In this document: in pieces, positions 1-7,176 of the stretch | How positions within the stretch are numbered: position 1 is the first letter of the stretch | Layout: every line of letters starts with the position of its first letter | NCBI GenBank assembly: GCA_025362165.1 | Contig: JANYHY010000007.1 | Location: forward strand, 1-12,272 | Length of the DNA: 12,272 bases | From: Myxococcales bacterium | GTDB lineage: Bacteria; Myxococcota_A; Polyangia; Polyangiales; Polyangiaceae | Direction of reading: 5' to 3' | Notes under the pieces: generated by a model | The model's input: the letters and a program-made list of their open reading frames with translations, nothing else | Told to the model about the DNA's origin: nothing | The model's database searches: none | Position numbers and translations under genes: made by a program

Positions 1-2
1 CG

Positions 3-641
3 TGGCTCTCCCAGCACGGCAGCCTGCGCGCGCCTGCCCAGAAATGGCTGGTCGCGGGGTTGCCGCTCACCAGGAAGGATCTCGCGTTTCTCCTCAAGGC
101 AGCCGCTTCGGACGGCTACGCGAACGTCACGCCGCTCACACTCGGCCCTCTCTCCGCGGTGAACGCGGGACTCGGCGCACCCGTCCCGTTCTCTTTCGTC
201 GCAGACACGAACGACGCGCTCCACCTCGCGGGCTCTGTCGTGATCGCGCCAACCAAGATGGTCACCGCCGCTGCGGACGTCATCGCCATCGCAGACGTGC
301 CAACGTCCACGGACGTCCCAAGCGCGCTCGCTCTCAAGCTCGACTGCAAGAACCTAGGCGCCACGCTCGCGCAGAGCGGCAACGCATACGGCACTTGCAA
401 CGGCGCGTGCGCTGCCACGCTCTGCGGCACTGCGCTCAACGCGATGTGGAAGACCGCAGGCGACGTCTCCACCACGCTCTCCGAGCAGACCGTGCTTGCG
501 ATCACGGCATCCGTGCAAGCCACTGTCGGCGACTACGCCGAGCCACAATCCTTCAGCGGCGCGTGGATCGGACAAGTGACGACGCCGCAATCGAAGTTCG
601 CGAGCAAGGGCTCCGCGACCGGCGCGCTGCCGCCACAATAG
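3..641 (+). CDS. C-terminal part of an unrecognised, probably exported protein (5' end outside window)
   Basis: An open frame enters from the left edge and ends at TAG 639-641, leaving 212 visible residues. A TTG at 60 is in frame but the frame stays open upstream to the edge, so the true start lies outside. I do not recognise a family. The visible part is rich in Ala, Thr, Ser and Val, with four Cys at visible residues 115, 132, 136 and 141; the last three are closely spaced (TCNGACAATLC), compatible with disulfides in an exported protein. The C-terminus reads SFSGAWIGQVTTPQSKF and is followed by a small-residue tail. The balanced composition contrasts with the Arg-rich alternative frame on the same strand, which supports this frame. 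It converges on the CAP lipoprotein gene with no base between the two stops. Location outside the cytoplasm is an inference; the signal peptide would lie upstream. Confidence 0.78.
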   Translation, partial: WLSQHGSLRAPAQKWLVAGLPLTRKDLAFLLKAAASDGYANVTPLTLGPLSAVNAGLGAPVPFSFVADTNDALHLAGSVVIAPTKMVTAAADVIAIADVPTSTDVPSALALKLDCKNLGATLAQSGNAYGTCNGACAATLCGTALNAMWKTAGDVSTTLSEQTVLAITASVQATVGDYAEPQSFSGAWIGQVTTPQSKFASKGSATGALPPQ

Positions 642-1646
642 TCAGTCCACGAAGATGGTGCGGACGCTCACGCGCGTGAACGTCTCTTCGGCTTTGCCGT
701 CCGACTTTCCTGCAGGCTTTGCCCAAACGATCACCTCGTAGAGGCCAGGCTTGCCGTGATCTCCGATGGGTAGATCGGCCTTGAAAGACTGACCGTCTAC
801 TGTGATCGGGATGGGCGTCTCGAAGCCTTTGGGCCAGTAGTTCTGGTACGCGTCAGGCAGATGATACGCGCGCATCGCGTTCGCTTTGTCAGGCGGGATC
901 GGCTTGGGAGCGTCGATGCGCGCGAAGCCGACTCCGCCTGGCACGATCGTCGGGGTCAGCGTTCCCTCGACGTGCAACATCGCGCCGACCTTCACCCGCG
1001 CGGGGATTGCTGCGTAGGTGCCGTATGAGTCCGTGAACTCTTGTGAGAAGCACGCGGTGGGCAGCTCCGTCGCGGTCGGCTTGGGTTGCGCGATCCCGAT
1101 GCCGACGTGCGTGTGCCTAGGGTTGAGGATGTTCTGGCGATGGCCATCGTGCCCTGGCGGCTCGTTGAAGAACATGCTCTCGGTGTCCTCGACGGCCTTG
1201 CTGTCGATCATCGGCGCCGAGTCGAGCTCGCGCACCTTGAGATCGGTCATACAGCTCGCGTTCTCCATGACCATGTCTACGCCGCCCGCCTCGGTGAGAC
1301 GCTGCTCAGGCACGGAGCCGTCAGTGCCCCAATGACCGAGGTAGCCGAGGTGAGCCATGTCGGTTGCGTGGCGTTGGCCGCTCGCGGTCGCGTGACCGGG
1401 ATCCAGCACGACGGGCGGGAGCTTGAATGTGGCGCGATCACGGTTGATGAGCTCGACCATGTACGCGCGTGCGTCCGCCAGACTGAGAGGCCCCGTGCGC
1501 GAATTCGTTGTCGTGGGCGTCACTGAGCTGGAGCTTCCGACGACCGGCGCTGAGCTGGGGATTGGAGGCGTCGTCGTCGAAGAACCGCCGCTCTGCGCAG
1601 CAGCACCACCGCAAGCGACCAGGAAGCAGACGAGAGAGCGGCGCAT
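642..1646 (-). CDS. CAP/SCP-domain (PR-1-like) secreted lipoprotein
   Basis: A 334-residue protein starting at ATG 1646-1644, preceded by AGGAG. The N-terminus MRRSLVCFLVAC is a short lipoprotein signal with lipobox LVAC (Cys12). A Ser/Thr/Pro-rich linker of about 40 residues follows (about 13-53). The CAP domain covers about 55-207: LINRDRATFKLPPV (66-79), conserved-type His93 and His105, MEN (127-129), and the CAP signature PPGHDGHRQNILNPRHTHVGIGI-like block split over 163-185, then CFSQEF (199-204). Candidate cavity residues are a His, Glu128, His169 and Glu203. The last ~125 residues form an unassigned beta-rich region. CAP proteins bind lipids, glycans or proteins, and some bacterial ones act in envelope or spore functions; the ligand here is unknown. 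Transcribed divergently from nagZ. Family assignment is firm, role is not. Confidence 0.93.
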   Translation of the reverse strand: MRRSLVCFLVACGGAAAQSGGSSTTTPPIPSSAPVVGSSSSVTPTTTNSRTGPLSLADARAYMVELINRDRATFKLPPVVLDPGHATASGQRHATDMAHLGYLGHWGTDGSVPEQRLTEAGGVDMVMENASCMTDLKVRELDSAPMIDSKAVEDTESMFFNEPPGHDGHRQNILNPRHTHVGIGIAQPKPTATELPTACFSQEFTDSYGTYAAIPARVKVGAMLHVEGTLTPTIVPGGVGFARIDAPKPIPPDKANAMRAYHLPDAYQNYWPKGFETPIPITVDGQSFKADLPIGDHGKPGLYEVIVWAKPAGKSDGKAEETFTRVSVRTIFVD

Positions 1647-1699
1647 CGACTCCTAGCTAACACGTCGCGTGAAGCCGACAAACGAGGCATGATGCGCGT
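1647..1699. promoter_or_regulatory. divergent intergenic region between the CAP lipoprotein and nagZ
   Basis: Only 53 bp separate the two divergent start codons, so both promoters must lie here or inside the opposing genes. The minus strand carries AGGAG at 1654-1650, three bases before the CAP-gene ATG. The plus strand carries GAGG at 1684-1687, 12 bases before the nagZ GTG. No convincing -35/-10 pair stands out on either strand; TTGTCG with a downstream TAGCTA on the minus strand is a weak possibility only. Confidence 0.4.
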
Positions 1700-2767
1700 G
1701 TGGTCGTTGGTGACGCCGAGCGTTTGGCCGGTCAACTGCTCGTGGTCGGCTTCGACGGAACTTCGGCGCCCGCAGAGCTCGTCCGCGAGATCTCTTCCGG
1801 TGCGATCGGCGGAGTCGTGCTCTTCAAGAGGAACGTGAGCGACGACCTCGCGCAGGTCGCTGAGCTCAACGCGTCACTCGCGCGCGCGGCCTCGCCTGAC
1901 ATGCCGCTCCTGATCTCGATCGATCAAGAGGGTGGGCGCGTGAGGCGCTTGCGCTCGGGCGTGGCGCAAATCCCGGCGATGCTGGAGCTGCGCTCGATCG
2001 ACACCGCGGCCCTCACGGAGATCGCTGAGGTCGTCTCGGAGGAGCTCCTCGCGCTTGGATTTACGATGAGCTTCGCGCCCGTGCTCGACGTTCACTCGAA
2101 CGAGCACAACCCGATCATCGGCGACCGCGCGTTCGGAACCGACGCCGAGATGGTCAGCGTGCGCGCGCTCGCGTACGCCGACGGAATGAGACGCGCAGGG
2201 CTCCTGTGTTGCGGCAAGCATTTCCCTGGTCACGGAGACACCTCACAAGACTCCCACCTCGAGCTACCGATCGTCCTGCATAGCGATGCACGTTTGCGCG
2301 CGGTGGAGCTTGTGCCCTTCGCAGCTGCTGCACGCGCGCAACTGGACGCGCTCATGACGGCGCACGTCGTCTACCCTGCGTGGGATGATGAGCCGGCGAC
2401 GCTCTCCCGAAAGATCTCCCACGAGTTGCTCCGCACGGAGCTCCGGTTCAACGGAGTGCTTTTCTCGGACGATCTCGAGATGAAGGCGCTGAGCTCGCGC
2501 ATGACCCACGCCGAGAGCGCGGTGCGGGCGGTGCGAGCGGGATGCGACGCGTTGCTCGTATGCTCGAAAGAGAGCGCGTGGAGAGAGGCTCGCGAGGCGA
2601 TCGCGAGGCGCATCGAGCAAGACTCCGAGTTTCGCGAGCGCTGCGACGCGGCGCACGACCGCTTCGTAAGGATGCGCAGGCGCTGCCCACCTCGCACACC
2701 AGACCTTGCTCGCATCGGCACCGAGCGCGGCGATCGGGCCCTTCGACTCGCGCGAGGTGAGTCGTGA
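1700..2767 (+). CDS. nagZ: NagZ, GH3 beta-N-acetylhexosaminidase
   Basis: A 355-residue glycoside hydrolase family 3 enzyme. NagZ removes N-acetylglucosamine from GlcNAc-anhydroMurNAc muropeptides during peptidoglycan recycling, in the cytoplasm in most Gram-negative bacteria. Visible motifs: DQEGGRV at 75-81, the active-site loop KHFPGHGDTSQDSH at 173-186 (the Asp-Ser-His general acid/base dyad of NagZ), and SDDLEM at 256-261, whose Asp is the expected nucleophile. No signal peptide is seen, consistent with a cytosolic enzyme. Length matches the family (about 330-360). The start is GTG 1700; nearby ATGs at 1689 and 1692 are in another frame. It overlaps hutI by GTGA at 2764-2767, so the two are probably translationally coupled. 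The C-terminal ~60 residues are Arg-rich and weakly conserved. Family confidence is high; the exact substrate is inferred. Confidence 0.93.
   Translation: MVVGDAERLAGQLLVVGFDGTSAPAELVREISSGAIGGVVLFKRNVSDDLAQVAELNASLARAASPDMPLLISIDQEGGRVRRLRSGVAQIPAMLELRSIDTAALTEIAEVVSEELLALGFTMSFAPVLDVHSNEHNPIIGDRAFGTDAEMVSVRALAYADGMRRAGLLCCGKHFPGHGDTSQDSHLELPIVLHSDARLRAVELVPFAAAARAQLDALMTAHVVYPAWDDEPATLSRKISHELLRTELRFNGVLFSDDLEMKALSSRMTHAESAVRAVRAGCDALLVCSKESAWREAREAIARRIEQDSEFRERCDAAHDRFVRMRRRCPPRTPDLARIGTERGDRALRLARGES
2754..2760 (+). promoter_or_regulatory. Shine-Dalgarno for hutI
   Basis: GAGGTGA lies three bases before GTG 2764, with the AGG core six bases away. It sits inside the last codons of nagZ and supports the overlapping GTGA start over the later in-frame ATG at residue 10 of HutI. 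Confidence 0.6.
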
Positions 2768-3990
2768 GTGTCGCGATCGTCGCGCGGCGCATGGTCACGT
2801 GTGATGCGGCGCGTGCGACCTCGGCGGACCCGCTCGGCGTCATCGAAGACGCCTGCGTCGTGATCGATGATGGGCGCGTCTTGTGGGTCGGCAAGCAAGC
2901 GGACAACACACTCGACACGGAGACGACGCACGACGCGGGTCCGCTGCTCACTCCCGCGCTCGTCGACGCGCACACGCACGCGGCGTGGGCCGGCTCGCGC
3001 CACGCCGAGTACGAGGTCCGCATGCGCGGCGGTGATTACGTGCAAATCGCCGCAGCAGGCGGCGGGATCGCCTCCACGCAACGCGCTGTCGCCGCTGCTA
3101 GCGAAGACGAGCTCGCCGTGACGCTCGAGGCTCGCCTCCGGAGGATGGCCGCGCTCGGCGTCGGCACCGTCGAGGTCAAGAGCGGCTATGGACTGCTCCC
3201 CGCCGAGGAGCTCAAGCTCCTTCTTGCCATCGCGCGCGTCGCAAAACTTCCGAAGATGCCGCGCGTCGTTGCGACGTATCTCGCCCTCCACGCGTTGCCG
3301 AAGGACTGGGTCGACCGGCGTGATGAATACGTCGACCGCGCGTGCGATCTCTGCGCCGAAGTGGCCGAGCGCAAGCTCGCATCGTTCGTCGACGCGTACG
3401 TCGACCCGCACGCGTTCACGGTCGCGGAAGCGCGAAAGCTTGGCCTCGCGGCGAAAAAGCACCGGCTTGGCGTGCGCCTCCACGTCGGTCAGTTCGGCGA
3501 CGTGAAGGGCGCAGAGCTCGCGGAGGAGCTCGGGGCGGCGAGCGCGGACCACCTCGAGCACGTGTCGGACGAAGGCATCGCAGCGCTGGCTCGTGGCGGT
3601 GTCACCGCAGGTCTGTTGCCCGTTGCGTCGTTCACGCTCCGGCAGGCTCCGCCTCCGGTCGCCCGCATTCGCGAGTTGGGCGTATCGATCGTCGTGGCCA
3701 GCGACTCGAACCCCGGCACCGCACCCACAGAGAGCTTGCCGCTCGCGATGGCGCTCGCGGTTCGATCCTACGGGCTCTCCATCTCCGAAGCACTCTTGGG
3801 CGCGACTCGCCACGCCGCGCGCTCCTTGCGATTGCCTACGGGCGCGATCACGCCAGGAAACGCAGCCGATTTCACCTCATGGGACCTGCCGCATGAAGCG
3901 TGCATCATGCAACCATGGGGAGTCGCACGCACACGCGTCGTCTGGCGCGACGGCGAAGTGATCTCAAAGCTTGGCGAGCGCGACCTTTAG
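2764..3990 (+). CDS. hutI: HutI, imidazolonepropionase
   Basis: A 408-residue metal-dependent amidohydrolase that converts 4-imidazolone-5-propionate to N-formimino-L-glutamate, the third step of histidine breakdown, in the cytosol. Visible family features: LVDAHTHAAWAG with the metal-binding HTH at His70/His72; the substrate region around RMRGGDYVQIAAAGGGI (87-102); VEVKSGYGL (136-144); RLHVGQFGD (238-246) with ligand His240; ADHLEH (261-266) with His263 and His266; and ASDSNPGTAP (312-321) with metal ligand Asp314. Length is normal for HutI (about 400-410). The start GTG 2764 overlaps the nagZ stop and has a good Shine-Dalgarno. No hutH, hutU, hutG or hutF is next to it, so the rest of the pathway must be elsewhere. 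The last 27 bp overlap the convergent aminotransferase gene. Confidence 0.96.
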   Translation: MSVAIVARRMVTCDAARATSADPLGVIEDACVVIDDGRVLWVGKQADNTLDTETTHDAGPLLTPALVDAHTHAAWAGSRHAEYEVRMRGGDYVQIAAAGGGIASTQRAVAAASEDELAVTLEARLRRMAALGVGTVEVKSGYGLLPAEELKLLLAIARVAKLPKMPRVVATYLALHALPKDWVDRRDEYVDRACDLCAEVAERKLASFVDAYVDPHAFTVAEARKLGLAAKKHRLGVRLHVGQFGDVKGAELAEELGAASADHLEHVSDEGIAALARGGVTAGLLPVASFTLRQAPPPVARIRELGVSIVVASDSNPGTAPTESLPLAMALAVRSYGLSISEALLGATRHAARSLRLPTGAITPGNAADFTSWDLPHEACIMQPWGVARTRVVWRDGEVISKLGERDL

Positions 3991-5151
3991 TCGTTCAATG
4001 CCGATCATCACTCGGTCGAGGGGCGCTGACGTGTAGCAGATGCGCGCGTGCCCCGTGAACGCCGCGCCGAACGCCTCCCCCGGCGCGAGCAGTACGCCCT
4101 CGGCGACCGCGAGCTTCAAGAGCTCCGATAGTGGTCGGCCCTCGAGCACCTCAGTGAAGTCAGCGAAGAGGTAGACCCCGCCCTCGGCGAGGAACGCGCG
4201 AACCTTCGCGCCGCGGAGGGCGTCGTGCGCTGCGTCGCGCGCCTCGAGATAGTACGATCTCGCATTCGCCACCCACGGATCGTCGCCGAGCGCCGCGAGC
4301 GCTGCGCGCTGCATGAGGACCGGAACGTTGAAGACTGAGTGGGTCGACACCTTGCGCATCGCGGACACGACCTCGCCGGGCGCGATCACCCACCCCACAC
4401 GCGCGCCCGCGAGCGCGTGGCTCTTGGAGAACGAGTACGCGCTGATGGTCCGTTCGGCCATCCCGTCGATTCGAGAGATCGACACGTGCTCGCTCGCGAA
4501 CGCGTAGTCGGCGTAGACCTCGTCCGCGAACACCCAAAGATCGCGCTCGCGCGCCAGCGACGCAATAGATGATAAATCACGCGTTGAGAGGGTCTTGCCG
4601 TCGGGGTTGTTCGGCGTGATCAAGTAGATCGCGCGCGTGCGGTCGGTCACGTGCTCGCGCAGCAACTCTCCGGCGACGAGCGAAGGATCCGCGTAGAGGC
4701 GAGAAGTGAGCGGCACCTCCACCACGCTTGCGCCCGCGCTCGCGAGGATTCCATGAGCGAGCGGCCAGTACGGCGACGCCAGCAGCACCTCGTCGTTGGG
4801 TTCGAGCACGACTCGGGCCGCGCACGAGAGCGCGTGCGTCGCGCCTACCCCGAGCTGGATGTTCGACTCACCCGTCATCGCCGGAAAGCCGCGTGCGCGA
4901 GCGTGCGCGTGACGTGCGAGCGCGTCGCGAAGCTCTGGGAGCCCAACGGTCGCGCCATACGCGTAGATCTCCGAGTCCGCGCACTGGAGGTGGCGATCGA
5001 AGCGCGCAGCGGCGGGAGGCGGCAGGCAGGTGTCGCCAATGTGGAGCGGCACGAGATCTCCGCCTGCCGCGCGACGCTCGGAGATCGCGCGCTCGAGCAC
5101 GGAGAAGATACCAGGTCGGATCGCGTGCGCCGTCTGCGACAGCTTGGCCAT
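3964..5151 (-). CDS. PLP-dependent class I/II aminotransferase
   Basis: A fold-type I aminotransferase of about 395 residues, most likely transferring an amino group between an amino acid and a 2-oxo acid in the cytosol. I chose ATG 5151 (MAKLSQTAHAIRPGIFSVLERA); a TTG at 5163 would add four residues. Numbering from the TTG: YAYGATVGLPELRDAL (67-82) is the usual substrate and dimer region; LGVGATHALS (104-113) contacts PLP phosphate; ITPNNPDGKT (182-191) holds the PLP-binding Asn; FADEVYADY (212-220) holds the PLP-ring Asp214 and Tyr217; SFSKSHALAGARVGW (244-258) holds Schiff-base Lys247 and Arg255. All key residues are present, so it should be active. Specificity cannot be read; aspartate/aromatic-type enzymes are the nearest by motif. 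It follows permease 2 by 31 bp (19 bp from the TTG) and is probably the last gene of the transporter operon. Confidence 0.9.
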   Translation of the reverse strand: MAKLSQTAHAIRPGIFSVLERAISERRAAGGDLVPLHIGDTCLPPPAAARFDRHLQCADSEIYAYGATVGLPELRDALARHAHARARGFPAMTGESNIQLGVGATHALSCAARVVLEPNDEVLLASPYWPLAHGILASAGASVVEVPLTSRLYADPSLVAGELLREHVTDRTRAIYLITPNNPDGKTLSTRDLSSIASLARERDLWVFADEVYADYAFASEHVSISRIDGMAERTISAYSFSKSHALAGARVGWVIAPGEVVSAMRKVSTHSVFNVPVLMQRAALAALGDDPWVANARSYYLEARDAAHDALRGAKVRAFLAEGGVYLFADFTEVLEGRPLSELLKLAVAEGVLLAPGEAFGAAFTGHARICYTSAPLDRVMIGIERLKVALAKL

Positions 5152-5161
5152 CGCGCCAGTC

Positions 5162-5184
5162 AAGCGGTCGCAGGCGAAGCGGTC
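5162..5184. repeat. short direct repeat AAGCGGTC x2 at the permease 2 / aminotransferase junction
   Basis: AAGCGGTC occurs at 5162-5169 and again at 5177-5184, a 15-bp period. The pair spans the permease 2 stop codon and the gap before the aminotransferase start. No stem-loop or terminator is seen. It may be chance in GC-rich DNA or a small regulatory site. Confidence 0.3.
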
Positions 5185-6109
5185 AACCCGAGTCTGCGTG
5201 CTTGCCCAATCCGGCCGGCGGGCGCGTGGCGCTCTCGCGACACGAGAGCACGGCCAACACGAGCAGCGTGGCTAGATACGGCATCATCGACACGACATCG
5301 TGGAGCGCACGGCTCTGCCCTTGCAGTGCGCCTTCGAGCGCGTCGAGCGCCGCGAACGCCACGCATGCGAGCGCCGCGCGACCAGGCATCCACCCCGCGA
5401 CGATGACCGCCGCGAGCGCGATGAAGCCGCGACCACCGCTCATCCCCGATTGAAACTGGTGCTGCTCGAACGCGAGCGCCGCGCCGCCCAGCCCTGCGAA
5501 CGCTCCGCCGAGGCTGACGGACGCAATGCGCGTCCGCGCGACGTCCACGCCCGCGCTCGTGGCGGCCCAAGGAGACTCGCCGCACGCGCGCACGCGCAAG
5601 CCGAACCGCGAACGGTCGAGCATCCATACGAGCGCGACCGTCGAGAGCAAAGTGACGATCGCGAGAGGATCGAGCACCGTGCGCACGAGCATCGACAGAC
5701 CGGAGGTGCCTTCGGATCCGAAGCGGAACGCCTCGATCGCGGGCGAGTTCGAGCTGGAGTCGTAGAGCGCGCGCAGCACCACCCGTGTCCCGCCAGCGGC
5801 CGCGAGGTTGAGCGCAATGCCGCTGACGATCGCGTCCACCCTCCCCTTCACGACCAAGAGCGCGTGGACCAGACCTACCGCCGCGCCCGTTCCGACGCCT
5901 GCCAACGCACCCAGAGCAGCGCTCCCAGTGGAGTGCGCGACAGCAACACTCGCGAGCCCGCTGCTGAGCAACATGCCCTCGAGCCCGATGTTCACGACGC
6001 CGCTCTTCTCGCTCAGGACGCCGCCCTGCGCGGCGCACACGTAGGGCACGCTCGCGCGAAGAGTCTGCGCGAGCATCGACAGAGACAGCACGGCTCCTAG
6101 CGCGCTCAC
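5183..6109 (-). CDS. ABC transporter permease 2 (NupQ/RbsC-like, BPD_transp_2 family)
   Basis: A hydrophobic inner-membrane permease of about 308 residues with many predicted transmembrane segments. Diagnostic block from GTG 6109: YVCAAQGGVLSEKSGVVNIGLEGMLL (split, about 23-48), matching the ALGG..SE+SGVVNIGLEGM motif of the second permease in BMP-type nucleoside transporters. VDAIVSGIALNLAAAGGTRV and a Gly-rich GGRGFIALAAVIVAGW-like segment near the C-terminus are also typical. I place the start at GTG 6109, which gives a GTGA overlap with permease 1, as at three other junctions in this window. A longer form from GTG 6157 adds 16 polar residues and would overlap permease 1 by 52 bp. It should pair with permease 1 to form the membrane channel for the ATPase. 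Substrate class (nucleoside, sugar or flavin) cannot be read. Confidence 0.92.
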   Translation of the reverse strand: MSALGAVLSLSMLAQTLRASVPYVCAAQGGVLSEKSGVVNIGLEGMLLSSGLASVAVAHSTGSAALGALAGVGTGAAVGLVHALLVVKGRVDAIVSGIALNLAAAGGTRVVLRALYDSSSNSPAIEAFRFGSEGTSGLSMLVRTVLDPLAIVTLLSTVALVWMLDRSRFGLRVRACGESPWAATSAGVDVARTRIASVSLGGAFAGLGGAALAFEQHQFQSGMSGGRGFIALAAVIVAGWMPGRAALACVAFAALDALEGALQGQSRALHDVVSMMPYLATLLVLAVLSCRESATRPPAGLGKHADSG

Positions 6110-7176
6110 GCCGGCGATCTTTCTTTTGAAACGAGCGTTGACGCCCTCCTGATCCACGCGCGCACACGCTCGTCACCCAGCGCGACCGCGACGATGACCA
6201 CCGCCTGAACGATTTGCATCGCCTCTCGTGGGATGGTGGCGTTGAGCGCCAGACCTCCTTGGTCGAGCGTGCCGAAAAGGAGCGCAGCGAACACCATCCC
6301 GCTCGCTCGACCGCGGCCGAGCAACGCGACCGCGAGGCCTGTGAAGCCCGCGCCCGCTCCGAGCCCTTGCTCGAAATACCCTTTGTATCCGAGCACAGTC
6401 GCGGAGCTCGCGAGGCCCGCGACCGCTCCCGACAACACGAGAGCCTCGGTGACCCTGCGCGCGACGGGCACTCTCTCGGCGCGACACGCGTCTGCGTTCT
6501 GGCCGACCAAGAGCTGCTCGCGTCCAGCGCGCGTGCGGGGCCACAAAAAGGCTGCCAACAGCAGCGTTATCAGCGCGACGAAGATCGATGTGTTGGCGGC
6601 GCTCCCTTGGAGCGAGCTCACCCAATCACCCAGGCGGTGCAGGCGAGCTCCCGGAGCGACGTCGGGCGTCCGCACGGTGCCCTTCTGCGCGAGGCCGAGG
6701 CCGAGCAATAGACCGACGAGCGCGTCTGCGATGCGGTTGGTCATGATCGTGCTGATGACTTCGTGTGCGCCGAGTCGCGCGCGGAGCAACGCGGGGCCGA
6801 GCGCCCAAAGCGCACCAGCGATCGCCGCGACGAGCAACAACAGCGGCACTGCCAAAAAGCCCGGCACGGACGGTCCAAGCGCCGCCCCCACGCTCGCGAC
6901 GGCGAGACTTGCGACAGCCATCTGGCCCTCCGCGCCGATGTTGAACAGCCCCGCGCGAAGGGCGAGCTGGACGGCAATTCCACTGAAGAGAATCGGCGTG
7001 GCCTTGAAGATGACCTGACCGGCGCCATATGCCGTGCCCCATGTTCCGCTCCACAACAGCCCCACCATGCTCGCTGGAGACTCTCCATACGCGAACACGA
7101 TCAAGGAGAACGCGAGCCACCCCAGCGCGAGCCCGATGATCATCGCGAGCAGATCCGCCTCGAGACGAGACCTCAC
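6106..7176 (-). CDS. ABC transporter permease 1 (NupP/RbsC-like, BPD_transp_2 family)
   Basis: A 356-residue polytopic inner-membrane permease. An N-terminal segment IIGLALGWLAFSLIVFAY (13-30) is followed by a periplasmic stretch and FKATPILFSGIAVQLALRAG (57-76). The family signature RAGLFNIGAEGQ (74-85) is clear and marks the first permease of BMP-type nucleoside importers. Further helices include a run of Ala/Leu/Val at about 88-140 and EVISTIMTNRIADALVGLLLG-like residues, the conserved ISTIM.N.IA region. GTG start at 7176 overlaps the ATPase stop as GTGA, implying translational coupling; an ATG at residue 12 is less likely. The C-terminus (VRAWIRRASTLVSKERSPA) is basic and cytoplasmic. It should form the channel with permease 2. 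Length is normal for the family. Confidence 0.93.
   Translation of the reverse strand: MRSRLEADLLAMIIGLALGWLAFSLIVFAYGESPASMVGLLWSGTWGTAYGAGQVIFKATPILFSGIAVQLALRAGLFNIGAEGQMAVASLAVASVGAALGPSVPGFLAVPLLLLVAAIAGALWALGPALLRARLGAHEVISTIMTNRIADALVGLLLGLGLAQKGTVRTPDVAPGARLHRLGDWVSSLQGSAANTSIFVALITLLLAAFLWPRTRAGREQLLVGQNADACRAERVPVARRVTEALVLSGAVAGLASSATVLGYKGYFEQGLGAGAGFTGLAVALLGRGRASGMVFAALLFGTLDQGGLALNATIPREAMQIVQAVVIVAVALGDERVRAWIRRASTLVSKERSPA

Noticed and set aside
2..679. 225-aa plus-strand frame overlapping the first gene
   Set aside because: Arg-rich shadow; the frame ending at 641 has balanced composition and ends exactly at the convergent neighbour.
2371..3813. Long open frame (480 aa) on the minus strand opposite nagZ and hutI
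   Set aside because: Composition is heavy in Arg, Asp, His and Cys typical of antisense frames in GC-rich coding DNA, and both opposing genes have complete family motifs.
5160..6176. 338-aa open frame on the minus strand in another frame over permease 2
   Set aside because: Extremely Arg/Gly-rich with no family motif; permease 2 in the same place has clear BPD_transp_2 signatures.
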